DNA from: Pseudarthrobacter sp. fls2-241-R2A-127
Lineage (GTDB): Bacteria > Actinomycetota > Actinomycetes > Actinomycetales > Micrococcaceae
DNA: 64,000 bases
NCBI RefSeq assembly: GCF_030209355.1
Contig: NZ_JARVSF010000004.1
Location: 62,001 to 126,000, forward strand
Reading direction: 5' to 3'
Positions 54,557 to 63,356 of the stretch are shown here, piece by piece; position 1 is the first letter of the stretch, and each line of letters starts with the position of its first letter. The translations under genes and the position numbers were made by a program. Below the pieces are notes generated by a model. The model was not told the DNA's origin, made no database searches, and saw only the letters and a list, made by a program, of their open reading frames with translations.

Positions 54557-54672
54557 GGCCGCGCGGATTTTCCGCCCCCGCCCCTTCGCGTGGCGGCTCA
54601 GTCCTGACGGACGTGAGCCGCCACGCTCCGGCAGGCCCGATGCCACTCCCGGGACGGAAAATCCGCGCGGCC
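54557..54672. repeat. Nested inverted repeat between rho and prfA
   Basis: Outer arms GGCCGCGCGGATTTTCCG (54557-54574) and its exact complement (54655-54672) are 18 bp long and 80 bp apart. Inside, GCGTGGCGGCTCA (54588-54600) pairs with TGAGCCGCCACGC (54614-54626), and its loop contains GTCC...GGAC. A partial third copy of the outer arm (GGAAAATCCCG) lies at 54538-54548. It may act as the rho terminator or be a REP/MITE-like repeat. Confidence 0.75.
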
Positions 54673-54759
54673 GGCGCCGGCTCACCGGGTGTCGCGCACG
54701 CTTTGGGAATGGATTCCTGTGCCTGACTAAACTAGGCACAGAACGAAAGAGGTTTATAG

Positions 54760-55833
54760 ATGTTTGAGTCCGTACAGGGCCTGCTTGATGAGCATGACGC
54801 TATCCAGGCGCAGCTGGGGGATCCTGCTGTTTATGCTGACCAGCGGCTTGCCCGGAAGCTGGGACGGCGGTCGGCTCAGCTTAATGGCATCGTCGAGGCC
54901 TACCACCGGTGGGAGGGCATCCGGGATGACCTTGCCGCGGCCAAGGAGATGGCTGCCGAAGACCCCGAGTTCGCAGCAGAGGTGCCTGAACTGGAAGCCT
55001 CGCTGGAAACTGCTGCCGCCAAGCTGCGGCGCCTGCTGATTCCCCGCGATCCGGACGATGCCCGCAACGTAATCCTCGAAGTCAAGGGCGGTGAAGGCGG
55101 CGACGAGGCCGCCCTGTTCGCCGGCGACCTGCTGCGCATGTACACCCGGTACGCCGAGTCCCGCGGCTGGAAGACCGAAATCATCTCCGCCACGGAATCC
55201 GACCTCGGCGGGTACAAGGACGTCCAGGTGGCCGTCAAGGGCAACTCCAACGACCCCGCCGAAGGCGTCTACGCCCGGCTCAAGTTCGAAGGCGGCGTGC
55301 ACCGCGTCCAGCGCGTGCCGGTGACCGAATCCCAGGGCCGCATCCACACCTCCGCTGCCGGCGTGCTGGTGCTGCCCGAGGTCGATGAGCCCGAAGAGCT
55401 CGAGATCAACCAGAATGACCTCAAGATCGACGTCTACCGTTCCTCCGGACCCGGCGGCCAGTCGGTCAACACCACAGACTCAGCCGTCCGCATCACGCAC
55501 CTTCCCACCGGCATCGTGGTGGCCATGCAGAACGAAAAGTCCCAGCTGCAGAACCGCGAAGCCGGCATGCGCGTGCTCCGCGCCCGCATCCTGGCGCACC
55601 AGCAGGAGCAGATCGATGCCGAGAACTCGGCCCAGCGCAAGTCGCAGATCCGCACCATGGACCGGTCCGAGCGCATCCGCACCTACAACTACCCGGAAAA
55701 CCGGATCGCCGACCACCGGACCGGCTACAAGGCCTACAACCTGGACCAGGTAATGAATGGCGACCTTGAACCCGTCATCCAGTCCGCCATCGAGATGGAC
55801 GAACAGGCGCGGCTGGACGCCATCGGCGACTGA
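54760..55833 (+). CDS. prfA: Peptide chain release factor 1
   Basis: A 357-residue class I release factor. The PVT tripeptide ([10 protein letters not shown]) marks RF1, reading UAA and UAG, and the GGQ loop is [44 protein letters not shown] is domain 1/2 sequence. AAGAGG precedes the ATG. It is followed 13 bases later by prmC, which methylates its GGQ glutamine. Confidence 0.97.
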   Translation: MFESVQGLLDEHDAIQAQLGDPAVYADQRLARKLGRRSAQLNGIVEAYHRWEGIRDDLAAAKEMAAEDPEFAAEVPELEASLETAAAKLRRLLIPRDPDDARNVILEVKGGEGGDEAALFAGDLLRMYTRYAESRGWKTEIISATESDLGGYKDVQVAVKGNSNDPAEGVYARLKFEGGVHRVQRVPVTESQGRIHTSAAGVLVLPEVDEPEELEINQNDLKIDVYRSSGPGGQSVNTTDSAVRITHLPTGIVVAMQNEKSQLQNREAGMRVLRARILAHQQEQIDAENSAQRKSQIRTMDRSERIRTYNYPENRIADHRTGYKAYNLDQVMNGDLEPVIQSAIEMDEQARLDAIGD

Positions 55834-55846
55834 CGGGGCCCAACCC

Positions 55847-56740
55847 ATGAGTGAGCCCACCCACGTGGCCCAGTCCCTGGCCCAAGCGGTCCGCGAGGCC
55901 GCGGACCGCTTGGCCGAGGCAGGTGTCCCCAGTCCGCGGGCCGACGCCGAGCTGCTGGCAGACCACCTCCTGAAGGTCGGGTTGGGACGCCTCCGCGCCC
56001 TGATGCTCGGCGACACGCCCGCACCCGCAGGTTACGCCGAACTGGTGTCCGAACGCGTCCGCCGTACGCCCCTGCAGCACATCACCGGGGTGGCGTACTT
56101 CCGCTACCTTGAATTGGCGGTGGGTCCCGGCGTCTTCATCCCGCGGCCGGAAACGGAATCCGTGGTCCAGCTGGCCATTGACCACGTCAAGGGCATCCGG
56201 GCACCCCGGATCGTTGACCTGGGAACGGGCTCGGGCGCCATCGCCGGCTCCATCGCGCACGAGGTGCCAGACGCCGAGGTGCACGCGGTTGAGTTCAGCC
56301 CGTTTGCGCACGCCTGGGCGGCGAAAAACCTGGCACCCCTCGGCGTCAACCTCGTCCTGGGGGACCTGCGGAACGCGCTGCCGGAGCTCAACGGAACAGT
56401 CGACGTCGTCATCTCCAACCCGCCGTACATCCCCGCGGCCGCCACGCCGAATGAACCCGAAGTGGCCCTGCACGACCCGCCCGAGGCCTTGTACGGCGGG
56501 GGAGCGGACGGCATGGAACTTCCGACGGCGGCAGCGGCCTCAGCTGCCCGGCTCCTTCGTCCAGGGGGCTACTTCGTCATGGAACACGCCGAAGTCCAGG
56601 CCGGCTGGATTGCCGCCATGCTCCACCGGACCGGCGCCTGGACAAGCATCAGTACGCACCTGGACCTCAACGGCAAGGAACGCGCCACCAGCGCCGTCCT
56701 CGCGGACCAGACCCCACGGAATGAAAGAATGGGCCAGTGA
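55847..56740 (+). CDS. prmC: Release factor glutamine methyltransferase
   Basis: A 297-residue SAM-dependent enzyme that methylates the GGQ glutamine of RF1 and RF2. The SAM motif is IVDLGTGSGAIAGSIA, and the catalytic NPPY motif is VVISNPPYIPA. FIPRPETESVVQLAI is the typical upstream block. The start is ATG 55847; the frame from 55757 lies within prfA. It overlaps the next gene by 4 bases. Confidence 0.95.
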   Translation: MSEPTHVAQSLAQAVREAADRLAEAGVPSPRADAELLADHLLKVGLGRLRALMLGDTPAPAGYAELVSERVRRTPLQHITGVAYFRYLELAVGPGVFIPRPETESVVQLAIDHVKGIRAPRIVDLGTGSGAIAGSIAHEVPDAEVHAVEFSPFAHAWAAKNLAPLGVNLVLGDLRNALPELNGTVDVVISNPPYIPAAATPNEPEVALHDPPEALYGGGADGMELPTAAAASAARLLRPGGYFVMEHAEVQAGWIAAMLHRTGAWTSISTHLDLNGKERATSAVLADQTPRNERMGQ

Positions 56741-57489
56741 CCACAACCTACAACTGCACCATCGATGACGAGCGGGCACAGGGCCTGGAACACGCCCAGC
56801 GTGCCATCAGCGAAAAGAAGTGCGTGGTTCTCCCCACGGACACGGTCTACGGGATCGGCGCGGACGCCTTCTCGCCCCAGGCCGTCACCATGCTGCTGGT
56901 ATCAAAAGGGCGCAGCCGGACCATGCCGCCTCCCGTCCTGATCCCGCGCATCAACGCCCTGGACGGGCTTGCCACCGAAGTATCAGCCGACGCGCGCAAG
57001 CTCGCCGAAGCTTTTTGGCCCGGCGGCCTCACGCTGATCCTGCACGCCCAGCCCTCGCTCGACTGGGACCTCGGCGAAACCAAGGGCACCGTAGCGCTGC
57101 GGATGCCCGCTGACGAGGTAGCGCTGGAACTGCTGACCCTGACCGGACCGCTTGCAGTCTCCTCTGCCAACCGCACCGGCCAGGCAGCGGCGCAGACCGC
57201 GGCAGCGGCCCGCGAACAGCTGGCAGACTCCGTCGAGGTGTACCTGGAAGGCGGCCCGCGGCCGCTGGAAGGCGAAGCCGGCGTCCCGTCGACCATCGTG
57301 GACGCCACCGGCCCCATCCTCCGGGTTGTCCGCAACGGGGCCGTCAGCCTCGACCGCCTGCGCGAGCACGTCCCCGGTGTCCTGGGGCTCGGCGAGATTC
57401 CGATGGCAGCCGAAGAACCGGGCACCGACACCGCCGGTGAACCGGACGCCAGCGTTGCGGACAACGCCGACGCCGCTCCGGAAAACTGA
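56737..57489 (+). CDS. L-threonylcarbamoyladenylate synthase (Sua5/TsaC/YrdC)
   Basis: A 250-residue YrdC-domain protein making the precursor of t6A37 in tRNA. It shows CVVLPTDTVYGIGADAF, LLVSKGRSRTMPPPVLIP, FWPGGLTLILHA, VALRMPADEVALELL, AVSSANRTGQ and PSTIVDATG. A short acidic tail after residue 225 (EEPGTDTAGEPDA...) replaces the second Sua5 domain. GTG overlaps the prmC stop. Confidence 0.93.
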   Translation: MTTTYNCTIDDERAQGLEHAQRAISEKKCVVLPTDTVYGIGADAFSPQAVTMLLVSKGRSRTMPPPVLIPRINALDGLATEVSADARKLAEAFWPGGLTLILHAQPSLDWDLGETKGTVALRMPADEVALELLTLTGPLAVSSANRTGQAAAQTAAAAREQLADSVEVYLEGGPRPLEGEAGVPSTIVDATGPILRVVRNGAVSLDRLREHVPGVLGLGEIPMAAEEPGTDTAGEPDASVADNADAAPEN

Positions 57490-57490
57490 C

Positions 57491-58402
57491 ATGCAGCCCA
57501 AAGTCGCCGTAGCAGCCGTCACCTTCGACCGCCACGAGGAGCTGGCCCTGCTCCTGCAAGGCCTGGCCGCCCAAACGGCGCCCATCCATTCCATCGCCCT
57601 GGTGGACTCCGGCACCGTCCCCGCCACCGACGTGGTCAACGCGGTGGGAGCGGACAACATCAACTACCTGCGCTCCGAAGCAAACCTCGGCGGCGCCGGC
57701 GGGTTCGCGTACGCCATCCTGGCCGCCATGGCCAGCGGGGCGGAATGGATCTGGATGATGGACGACGACGGACACCCGGAGGACGCCAGCTGCTTGGCCG
57801 AGCTGCTCCGCACCGCCGACGAGCACCAACTGGACATCATCAGTCCGCTGGTTGCCGCCACCGCAGATCCCAACCGGCTCTCCTTCAATTTCCGCATCAA
57901 CGGCCTGCTGACCAACGACAGGTCCCGGCTGGCGCCCATGGGCTATCTCCCGGACATGGTCCACTTCTTCAACGGCGCACTGATCCGGACTGAGGTCTTC
58001 TACAAGATCGGCATTCCCGACGTGAAGTTCTTTATCCGCGGGGACGAGGTGGACTTCCTCTCGCGGGTGAAGAAGGCAGGCCTCAAATACGGAACGCTGG
58101 CCACCGTCGCCGTACAGCACCCCGCCACTTGGACCGAGATGAAGCCGGTATTCGGCGGCTTCATCACCCCCGTCATCCCGGAGGGCGAATTCAAGCGCTA
58201 CTGCTATTTCCGCAACCGTGGCTACCTGACCCGGAAGTACCGCAACCTGCGCTGGTTCAGCGCCGACATCGTCGGTTTCCCGTACTACTTCCTGAAGGCC
58301 GGTGACTTCAAGGGCCTCGCCCACTGGTTCGGCGCCTATTCCACCGGCTTCCGCGGCAAGGGCTTCGGCTCGCCGGCGGAACTGATGTCCGCAAGGAACT
58401 AG
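57491..58402 (+). CDS. Family 2 glycosyltransferase (GlfT-like)
   Basis: A 303-residue GT-A glycosyltransferase. VAVAAVTFDRHEELALLLQGLAAQ is the N-terminal nucleotide-sugar block, and the DXD region is EWIWMMDDDGHPED. NGALIRTEVFYKIGIPDVKFFIRGDEVDFLSRV carries the acceptor/catalytic acidic residues. It resembles rhamnosyl/galactofuranosyl transferases of the mycobacterial WbbL/GlfT group. It is one base after the sua5 stop, so co-transcribed. Confidence 0.85.
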   Translation: MQPKVAVAAVTFDRHEELALLLQGLAAQTAPIHSIALVDSGTVPATDVVNAVGADNINYLRSEANLGGAGGFAYAILAAMASGAEWIWMMDDDGHPEDASCLAELLRTADEHQLDIISPLVAATADPNRLSFNFRINGLLTNDRSRLAPMGYLPDMVHFFNGALIRTEVFYKIGIPDVKFFIRGDEVDFLSRVKKAGLKYGTLATVAVQHPATWTEMKPVFGGFITPVIPEGEFKRYCYFRNRGYLTRKYRNLRWFSADIVGFPYYFLKAGDFKGLAHWFGAYSTGFRGKGFGSPAELMSARN

Positions 58403-58408
58403 GCCGCC

Positions 58409-59371
58409 GTGGACAACCTGTACGCCGTCGTCGTCACCTACAACCGGGCCGACTTTCTCCGCAACCTGCTCCAGTCCTTCACCCGGCCGGGCAGCGCCCC
58501 CGCGCAGGTCCTGGTGGTGGACAACGCCAGCACCGACCACACGGCCGACGTCGTAGCGCAGGCAATCTCCGCCGGCGGACCGCCCATCCGGTACGAAAGG
58601 CTGGACCGGAACGTGGGCGGCGCCGGAGGATTCTCCCGCGGCGTCGAACTGGCGCTGGAGTCGGGTGCCGAGTGGCTGTGGCTGATGGACGACGACGTCG
58701 AGGTCCTCCCCGGCGCCGTGGACGCCTTGGACAAATTCACGCCCGACTACTCCTGCATGATCGGGCGCCGTTACGATGCCAACGGCAACCCCTTCTTCTG
58801 GCAGCACCACTTCGTGGAATCGCTGGGCATTTTCCTGCCGGTGTCGCGGGACGTGTTCAAGCATTCCGACGTATTCCGCACCAACGTGGGAAACTTCGAG
58901 GGCATGCTGGTCAAGGCCACGGTGGCCCGGGACATTGGACTGCCGGACCCGCGCTTCTTCATCACCTGGGACGACCTCATCTACGGCTGGCTCGCCGCGC
59001 AGCGGACCCCGGTGGTGTACGTCAACGCCTTCGTCATCAAGAAGGTCCGCGCCCAGCGGCAGGTGGACCTGGGATTGCGCCACCTCAATGATTCCTCCGA
59101 CCTCAGCCGACGCTACGTGATGCGCAACCGCGGCCACGTGGCGCACTACCTGAAGTCGTACGGCAAGTACAACCGGGCCGGCTTCGCGGCCGGGACGGCG
59201 CTGACCTTCCTGAAGGAAGTAGCCCGGCTGGTCCTGGTGGAACGCACTCTCAAAGGCTCCGGCGCCCTGTGGCGCGGATGGCGTGAATCCCGATCGATCC
59301 TCGCGGACACGGACTGGAAACCCATGCCTCCGGTGCCTGCGCATCCGGGAACTGGAAGGCGAAGAGACTAG
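58409..59371 (+). CDS. Family 2 glycosyltransferase, second of pair
   Basis: A 320-residue GT-A enzyme paralogous in fold to the preceding gene: LYAVVVTYNRADFLRNLLQSF, VLVVDNASTDHTADVV, NVGGAGGFSRGVELAL, WLWLMDDDVEVLPGAVD and FFITWDDLIYGWL. It probably adds a sugar to a surface glycan. The start is GTG 58409, 6 bases after the previous stop. The sugar donors of the two enzymes cannot be told apart from sequence. Confidence 0.85.
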   Translation: MDNLYAVVVTYNRADFLRNLLQSFTRPGSAPAQVLVVDNASTDHTADVVAQAISAGGPPIRYERLDRNVGGAGGFSRGVELALESGAEWLWLMDDDVEVLPGAVDALDKFTPDYSCMIGRRYDANGNPFFWQHHFVESLGIFLPVSRDVFKHSDVFRTNVGNFEGMLVKATVARDIGLPDPRFFITWDDLIYGWLAAQRTPVVYVNAFVIKKVRAQRQVDLGLRHLNDSSDLSRRYVMRNRGHVAHYLKSYGKYNRAGFAAGTALTFLKEVARLVLVERTLKGSGALWRGWRESRSILADTDWKPMPPVPAHPGTGRRRD

Positions 59372-59471
59372 TATCGTTCCAGGCCCCGACGCCGTCCGAC
59401 GGTTTTTGCGGCGGGGCATTTTAAAAAAAGGCGCTGGCCGCCGTGGTAGTGGAAGTCGGTTGCATCTTCTG

Positions 59472-61340
59472 TTGAGTACAAAATCTGAAACGCGCGCACC
59501 CGCCGCAGTACGGGACGAGAAGCCCGCCCTCTGGATCTGGATCCAGATGTTCCTCGACTCCATGTCGTGGGTCGTGGCCATCGTCCTGGCACTGCTGCTT
59601 CGCTACGAGATGGGCATCCGGGTGGAGCAGTTCGCCGGTGCCTTCGCCATCGCCGCCATCGCCGTCGTCGTCCAGATGCTGGCAGGGTACTCGCTCGCCC
59701 TGTACCGGGGCCGCTATCCATTCGGAAGCTTCCAGGAAGCCCGGGCATTGGTGTTCGTCACCGTCATCGTGGCAGCCTCCATCACCGCAAGCCTGCTGGT
59801 CCTCTATGAGGCCATCAACATCGGCCGCAGCGTCGGCCTGATCGCCTTCCCGTTCGCGTGCCTGTTCATGGGCGCCGCCCGTTACGCCAAGCGCCTTTAC
59901 GCCGAAAGCAAGACCCGGCCCGGGGACGGGGCGCAAAACACCCTGGTCTACGGCGCCGGGTTCCTTGGCAACTCCCTGGTGACACGGATGCTGCAGGACC
60001 CGGACTCGCCCTACTTCCCGGTGGGCCTGGTGGATGACGACCCCGCCAAGAAGCACCTGCGCCTCTCCGGTGTCCAGGTGCAGGGCCGCGGGGATGACCT
60101 CCCCGCCATCATCCGGCGCACCAGGGCAACCGTCCTGGTGGTGGCCTTCGCGCACGTCGAGGCCGGCCTGGTGCGCCGCATTTCCGACGCCGTGGCCGGG
60201 CTCAACGTCCGCGTGCTGGTCCTGCCGCCGCTGCGGGACATGCTCGGCAGCGGAGCGCCCGCGGGGTTCTCCGATTTCCGCGACGTGGCAGTCGAGGATT
60301 TGATCGGCCGGCGCCCCGTGGACATCAAGGTCGACGAGATTGCAGGCTACATTACGGGCAAGCGGGTGCTGGTGACCGGCGCCGGCGGATCGATCGGCTC
60401 GGAACTCTGCCGCCAGATCGTGCAGTTCGACCCCGCCGAACTGATCATGCTGGACCACGACGAAACCGGGCTGCAGCAGACCCAGATTTCCATCACCGGC
60501 CGCGGCCTGCTGGCCGGCCGCGATACCGTGCTGGCCAACATCCGCGACGGCGAAGCCCTCCAGGAGATCTTCGCGGACCGGCGGCCCGAAGTCGTGTTCC
60601 ACGCGGCAGCACTCAAGCACGCTCCGCTGCTGCAGCAGTACCCCGTGGAAGCCTGGAAAACGAACGTCTGCGGCACGCTGAACGTGCTGCGCGCTGCCCG
60701 CCGGGCTGGCGTGTCGAACTTCGTCAACATTTCCACCGACAAGGCCGCCAACCCCACCACCGCCCTTGGCCACTCGAAGCGGGTTGCCGAAAAGCTGACC
60801 GCCTGGATGGCCGGGCAGACGCAAAAGAAGTTCGTCTCCGTCCGCTTCGGCAACGTCATGGGCAGCCGCGGCTCCATGCTGCCGCTCTTCACCGAACAGA
60901 TCCGCGTAGGCGGTCCGGTCACCGTCACCGACCCGGATGTCACGCGGTTCTTCATGACCATTCCCGAGGCCTGCCAGCTGGTGATCCAGGCCGGAGCGAT
61001 TGGTGCCGGCGGCGACGTCCTGATCCTGGACATGGGCGAACCGGTCCGCATCCTCGACGTCGCGCAACGCATGATCGCCATGTCCGGCAAGAACGTGGAG
61101 ATCATCTACACCGGACTGCGGCCGGGGGAAAAGCTGCACGAGGAACTGGTGGGCGCCGGCGAGCTGGACAAACGCCCGCTGCACCCCAAGATTTCACACA
61201 CCCGGGCGACCGAGCAGGATCCGGACAAGCTCGACCTCAACGTCTGGCTGGCCCGCTGTGAAGCGGAACAAGGCGTCAGCATCAGTGATATTCCCGACGA
61301 CGAGGCCGACGACACGGGCGCCATCAGGGTTGCGTCATGA
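59472..61340 (+). CDS. FlaA1/CapD-type nucleotide-sugar dehydratase/epimerase (membrane-anchored)
   Basis: A 622-residue protein with four N-terminal membrane segments (residues 20-125), a CoA-binding-like Rossmann domain (NTLVYGAGFLGNSLVTRML), and a C-terminal SDR domain: VLVTGAGGSIGSELCRQIVQF, HAAALKHAPLLQQYP, NISTDKAANPTTALGHSKRVAEKL and RFGNVMGSRGSMLPLF. Members convert UDP-GlcNAc to 4-keto-6-deoxy sugars (PglF/WbpM). The usual catalytic Tyr of SDRs is replaced by Leu here (LGHSK); relatives have Met. The start is uncertain between TTG 59472 and TTG 59460; the frame is open to 59283 inside the previous gene. Confidence 0.88.
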   Translation: MSTKSETRAPAAVRDEKPALWIWIQMFLDSMSWVVAIVLALLLRYEMGIRVEQFAGAFAIAAIAVVVQMLAGYSLALYRGRYPFGSFQEARALVFVTVIVAASITASLLVLYEAINIGRSVGLIAFPFACLFMGAARYAKRLYAESKTRPGDGAQNTLVYGAGFLGNSLVTRMLQDPDSPYFPVGLVDDDPAKKHLRLSGVQVQGRGDDLPAIIRRTRATVLVVAFAHVEAGLVRRISDAVAGLNVRVLVLPPLRDMLGSGAPAGFSDFRDVAVEDLIGRRPVDIKVDEIAGYITGKRVLVTGAGGSIGSELCRQIVQFDPAELIMLDHDETGLQQTQISITGRGLLAGRDTVLANIRDGEALQEIFADRRPEVVFHAAALKHAPLLQQYPVEAWKTNVCGTLNVLRAARRAGVSNFVNISTDKAANPTTALGHSKRVAEKLTAWMAGQTQKKFVSVRFGNVMGSRGSMLPLFTEQIRVGGPVTVTDPDVTRFFMTIPEACQLVIQAGAIGAGGDVLILDMGEPVRILDVAQRMIAMSGKNVEIIYTGLRPGEKLHEELVGAGELDKRPLHPKISHTRATEQDPDKLDLNVWLARCEAEQGVSISDIPDDEADDTGAIRVAS

Positions 61341-62362
61341 CGCCGCTGGTGCTGGTCGCAGTGGTAACCCTGCTGGCCAGCCTGCTGCTCCCGTTCGCGG
61401 TGAAGCCGTGGCTGGTCCGGATGGGGGTGGTGGACGTTCCGTCCGCCCGTTCATCGCACGTCAAGGCCACTATCCGCGGCATGGGGGTCGCAGCTGCGAT
61501 CGCCACCGTCATCGGTTACGCGGCGGCTGTGCTGCTGGGCGTCGTCACCGTTGACAGGTCCGTGGCCGCCGTCGTCCTGGTGATCATCGTGGCCTGCGCC
61601 GTCGTCGGATGGGTCGAGGACCTGCGCGGCCTGTCCATCCGCGGCCGCGCCGCCGCCCAGCTCGGAATTGGTGCCGCCGGATCGGTGGCTTTGATCGTGC
61701 TGACCGGCCAGTCGTTCTGGTGGCTGCCGCTTGCCGCCGTGGCGATTGCGGCGTACGTCAACATTGCCAACTTCATGGACGGCGTCAACGGCATCTCGGG
61801 CCTGCACGGGGTCACCGCCGGCGTTGCCTATGCGCTGGCCGGCGCGCTGGCCGAACAGCCGTGGCTCACGGCGGGCGGCGCCGTCCTGGCGATGTCCTTC
61901 CTCGGATTCCTGCCATGGAACCTGGGCCGCGGCTCCGTTTTCCTGGGCGACGTCGGCAGCTACCTGCTCGGCGCCTCCGTGGCCGCCCTCGCAGTGGCCG
62001 GCTTCCTCAGCGGTGTCTACGTGGAGTATGTCCTCTCTCCCATCCTGGTTTACGCCGCGGACACCGGCTACACGCTGCTGCGGCGGATCAAAGCGGGGGA
62101 GCGCTGGTACGCCTCCCACCGCGAGCACGTCTACCAGCGGCTCACGGACGTTGGCTTTTCGCACCTACAGTCGGCTGCTGCCGTCACTGCCTGCACGGTT
62201 GCCGTCATCATCCTCGGCTTCGTCGCCGCGACCGCGTCTTTGCCGGTGGTGGCCCTGTGCGTTGCCGGCACGGCCCTCGTCCTCGCCCTTTACCTGGCCA
62301 GCCCGGACCTGATCGGACGCCGCCGCCGCAGGTCCAAAGTCACACGGCTGCCGGTGACCTAG
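61337..62362 (+). CDS. Undecaprenyl-phosphate glycosyltransferase (WecA/WbpL family)
   Basis: A 341-residue membrane enzyme with about ten segments that transfers a sugar-1-phosphate to undecaprenyl phosphate, starting glycan synthesis. VNIANFMDGVNGISGLHG is the Asp-rich motif, VFLGDVGSYLLG the second, and SHREHVYQRLTDVG a late HxxH-type loop typical of the WbpL group rather than mycobacterial-type WecA. It overlaps the dehydratase stop (ATGA), so the product may use the sugar made by that enzyme. Confidence 0.9.
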   Translation: MTPLVLVAVVTLLASLLLPFAVKPWLVRMGVVDVPSARSSHVKATIRGMGVAAAIATVIGYAAAVLLGVVTVDRSVAAVVLVIIVACAVVGWVEDLRGLSIRGRAAAQLGIGAAGSVALIVLTGQSFWWLPLAAVAIAAYVNIANFMDGVNGISGLHGVTAGVAYALAGALAEQPWLTAGGAVLAMSFLGFLPWNLGRGSVFLGDVGSYLLGASVAALAVAGFLSGVYVEYVLSPILVYAADTGYTLLRRIKAGERWYASHREHVYQRLTDVGFSHLQSAAAVTACTVAVIILGFVAATASLPVVALCVAGTALVLALYLASPDLIGRRRRRSKVTRLPVT

Positions 62363-62379
62363 CCATGTTCTATCTCGTG

Positions 62380-62385
62380 TAGAAT
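62380..62385 (+). promoter_or_regulatory. Candidate -10 box of the atp operon
   Basis: TAGAAT, 77 bases before the atpI-like ATG, in an AT-richer stretch immediately after the upstream stop. No convincing -35 was found at 16-18 bases. Confidence 0.35.
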
Positions 62386-62461
62386 TTAGGGGCAGCCCAA
62401 GCTGCTCCTCCACCCTTTGCCTCCTGGCGCTTAGCCATGGGGTTCCGACGATTGGGATCGA

Positions 62462-62944
62462 ATGACCTCCAACGCCGAGTCCGGACCTGCGTCCGGCCAT
62501 CGACACGTTGGCTCTTCGGGTCCCACCCCCTCGCTCTGGCTGAACCTGCTCAAGCGCAGTTCGATCGCCGCCACCGCCGGACTTGTGCTGTGCACCATTC
62601 CTGCTGCGCTCCTGAATGGAGCCAGCGGTGCGGTGTCCAGTGTCCTTGGCGGCCTGCTGGTGATGCTGTTCTTCGGAATCAGCCTGCTGGTGGGCCACTT
62701 CGTGGGACGCCGCAATCCGTCCGGCGCGATTGGCGTGTTCGTGGCCACCTACTTCATCAAAGTGGTTGGCTTCGCGGCCGTTCTGTTCGTCGTCGGGGCT
62801 CCGGCGTGGCTGCATGGACGCTGGTTTGTCATAGGTGCCGTGGTCGCCGTCGTCCTCTGGCAGGCGGCCGAGATCCATGGCTTCAGCAAAGCCCGCCTCC
62901 AGATCTACAACGATCCGGAAGAGAAGGGACCCACCCATGCGTAA
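62462..62944 (+). CDS. AtpI-like membrane protein
   Basis: A 160-residue protein with four predicted membrane segments after a Ser/Gly-rich N-terminus. Its place directly before a small membrane protein and atpB identifies it as the AtpI-like (UncI) assembly or Mg transport partner of ATP synthase; AtpI sequences diverge strongly. The stop overlaps the next gene by 8 bases. Confidence 0.7.
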   Translation: MTSNAESGPASGHRHVGSSGPTPSLWLNLLKRSSIAATAGLVLCTIPAALLNGASGAVSSVLGGLLVMLFFGISLLVGHFVGRRNPSGAIGVFVATYFIKVVGFAAVLFVVGAPAWLHGRWFVIGAVVAVVLWQAAEIHGFSKARLQIYNDPEEKGPTHA

Positions 62945-63275
62945 CCCGAAGAAATCTGACGCTGCAGCCAATGCCAAGCGCCGATCCAACGGCTCCGCAC
63001 CCGGTGATTCCGAGGCTTCGACGGACGGCGGCTACAACGCTGGAATGGCGGTGTTCAGCTACATCATTGGCGGAATCATCGTCTGGAGTTTGATAGGGTG
63101 GGGACTGGATTACGTGTGGGGAACGCGCTGGATCGTGCTCGCAGGCGCTCTGCTTGGAGCCGTCGGAGGTTTTTACCTTTCCCATATGCATGGCCTTACC
63201 AGTTCTCGCACAAACGCTGGTGATCGCCATGCTGCCAGCGGGCCGTCCCAGGACGGCAACACTAATGCCAAATAA
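62937..63275 (+). CDS. Small membrane protein of the atp operon (AtpZ/AtpI-like)
   Basis: A 112-residue protein with a Lys/Ser/Ala-rich N-terminus and two membrane segments (AVFSYIIGGIIVWSLIGWGLDYVWGT and WIVLAGALLGAVGGFYL). The WGLDxxxGT-(W/P)W-x(n)-G pattern matches AtpZ-type proteins found before F1Fo genes. The start is ATG 62937, with GAGAAGGGA upstream. Confidence 0.78.
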   Translation: MRNPKKSDAAANAKRRSNGSAPGDSEASTDGGYNAGMAVFSYIIGGIIVWSLIGWGLDYVWGTRWIVLAGALLGAVGGFYLSHMHGLTSSRTNAGDRHAASGPSQDGNTNAK

Positions 63276-63356
63276 TTTCACAGGGGGAACAGCAGGCTGT
63301 CAGGCTGCCGGACCCCGCCCAACGCCCAATGATGGACACTGCAGAGAGGAAACGCG

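Noticed and set aside
57344..59581. 745-residue minus-strand open frame opposite the glycosyltransferases
   Set aside because: Antisense shadow of GC-rich coding sequence; composition dominated by Val, Gly, His and Gln with no domain signature.
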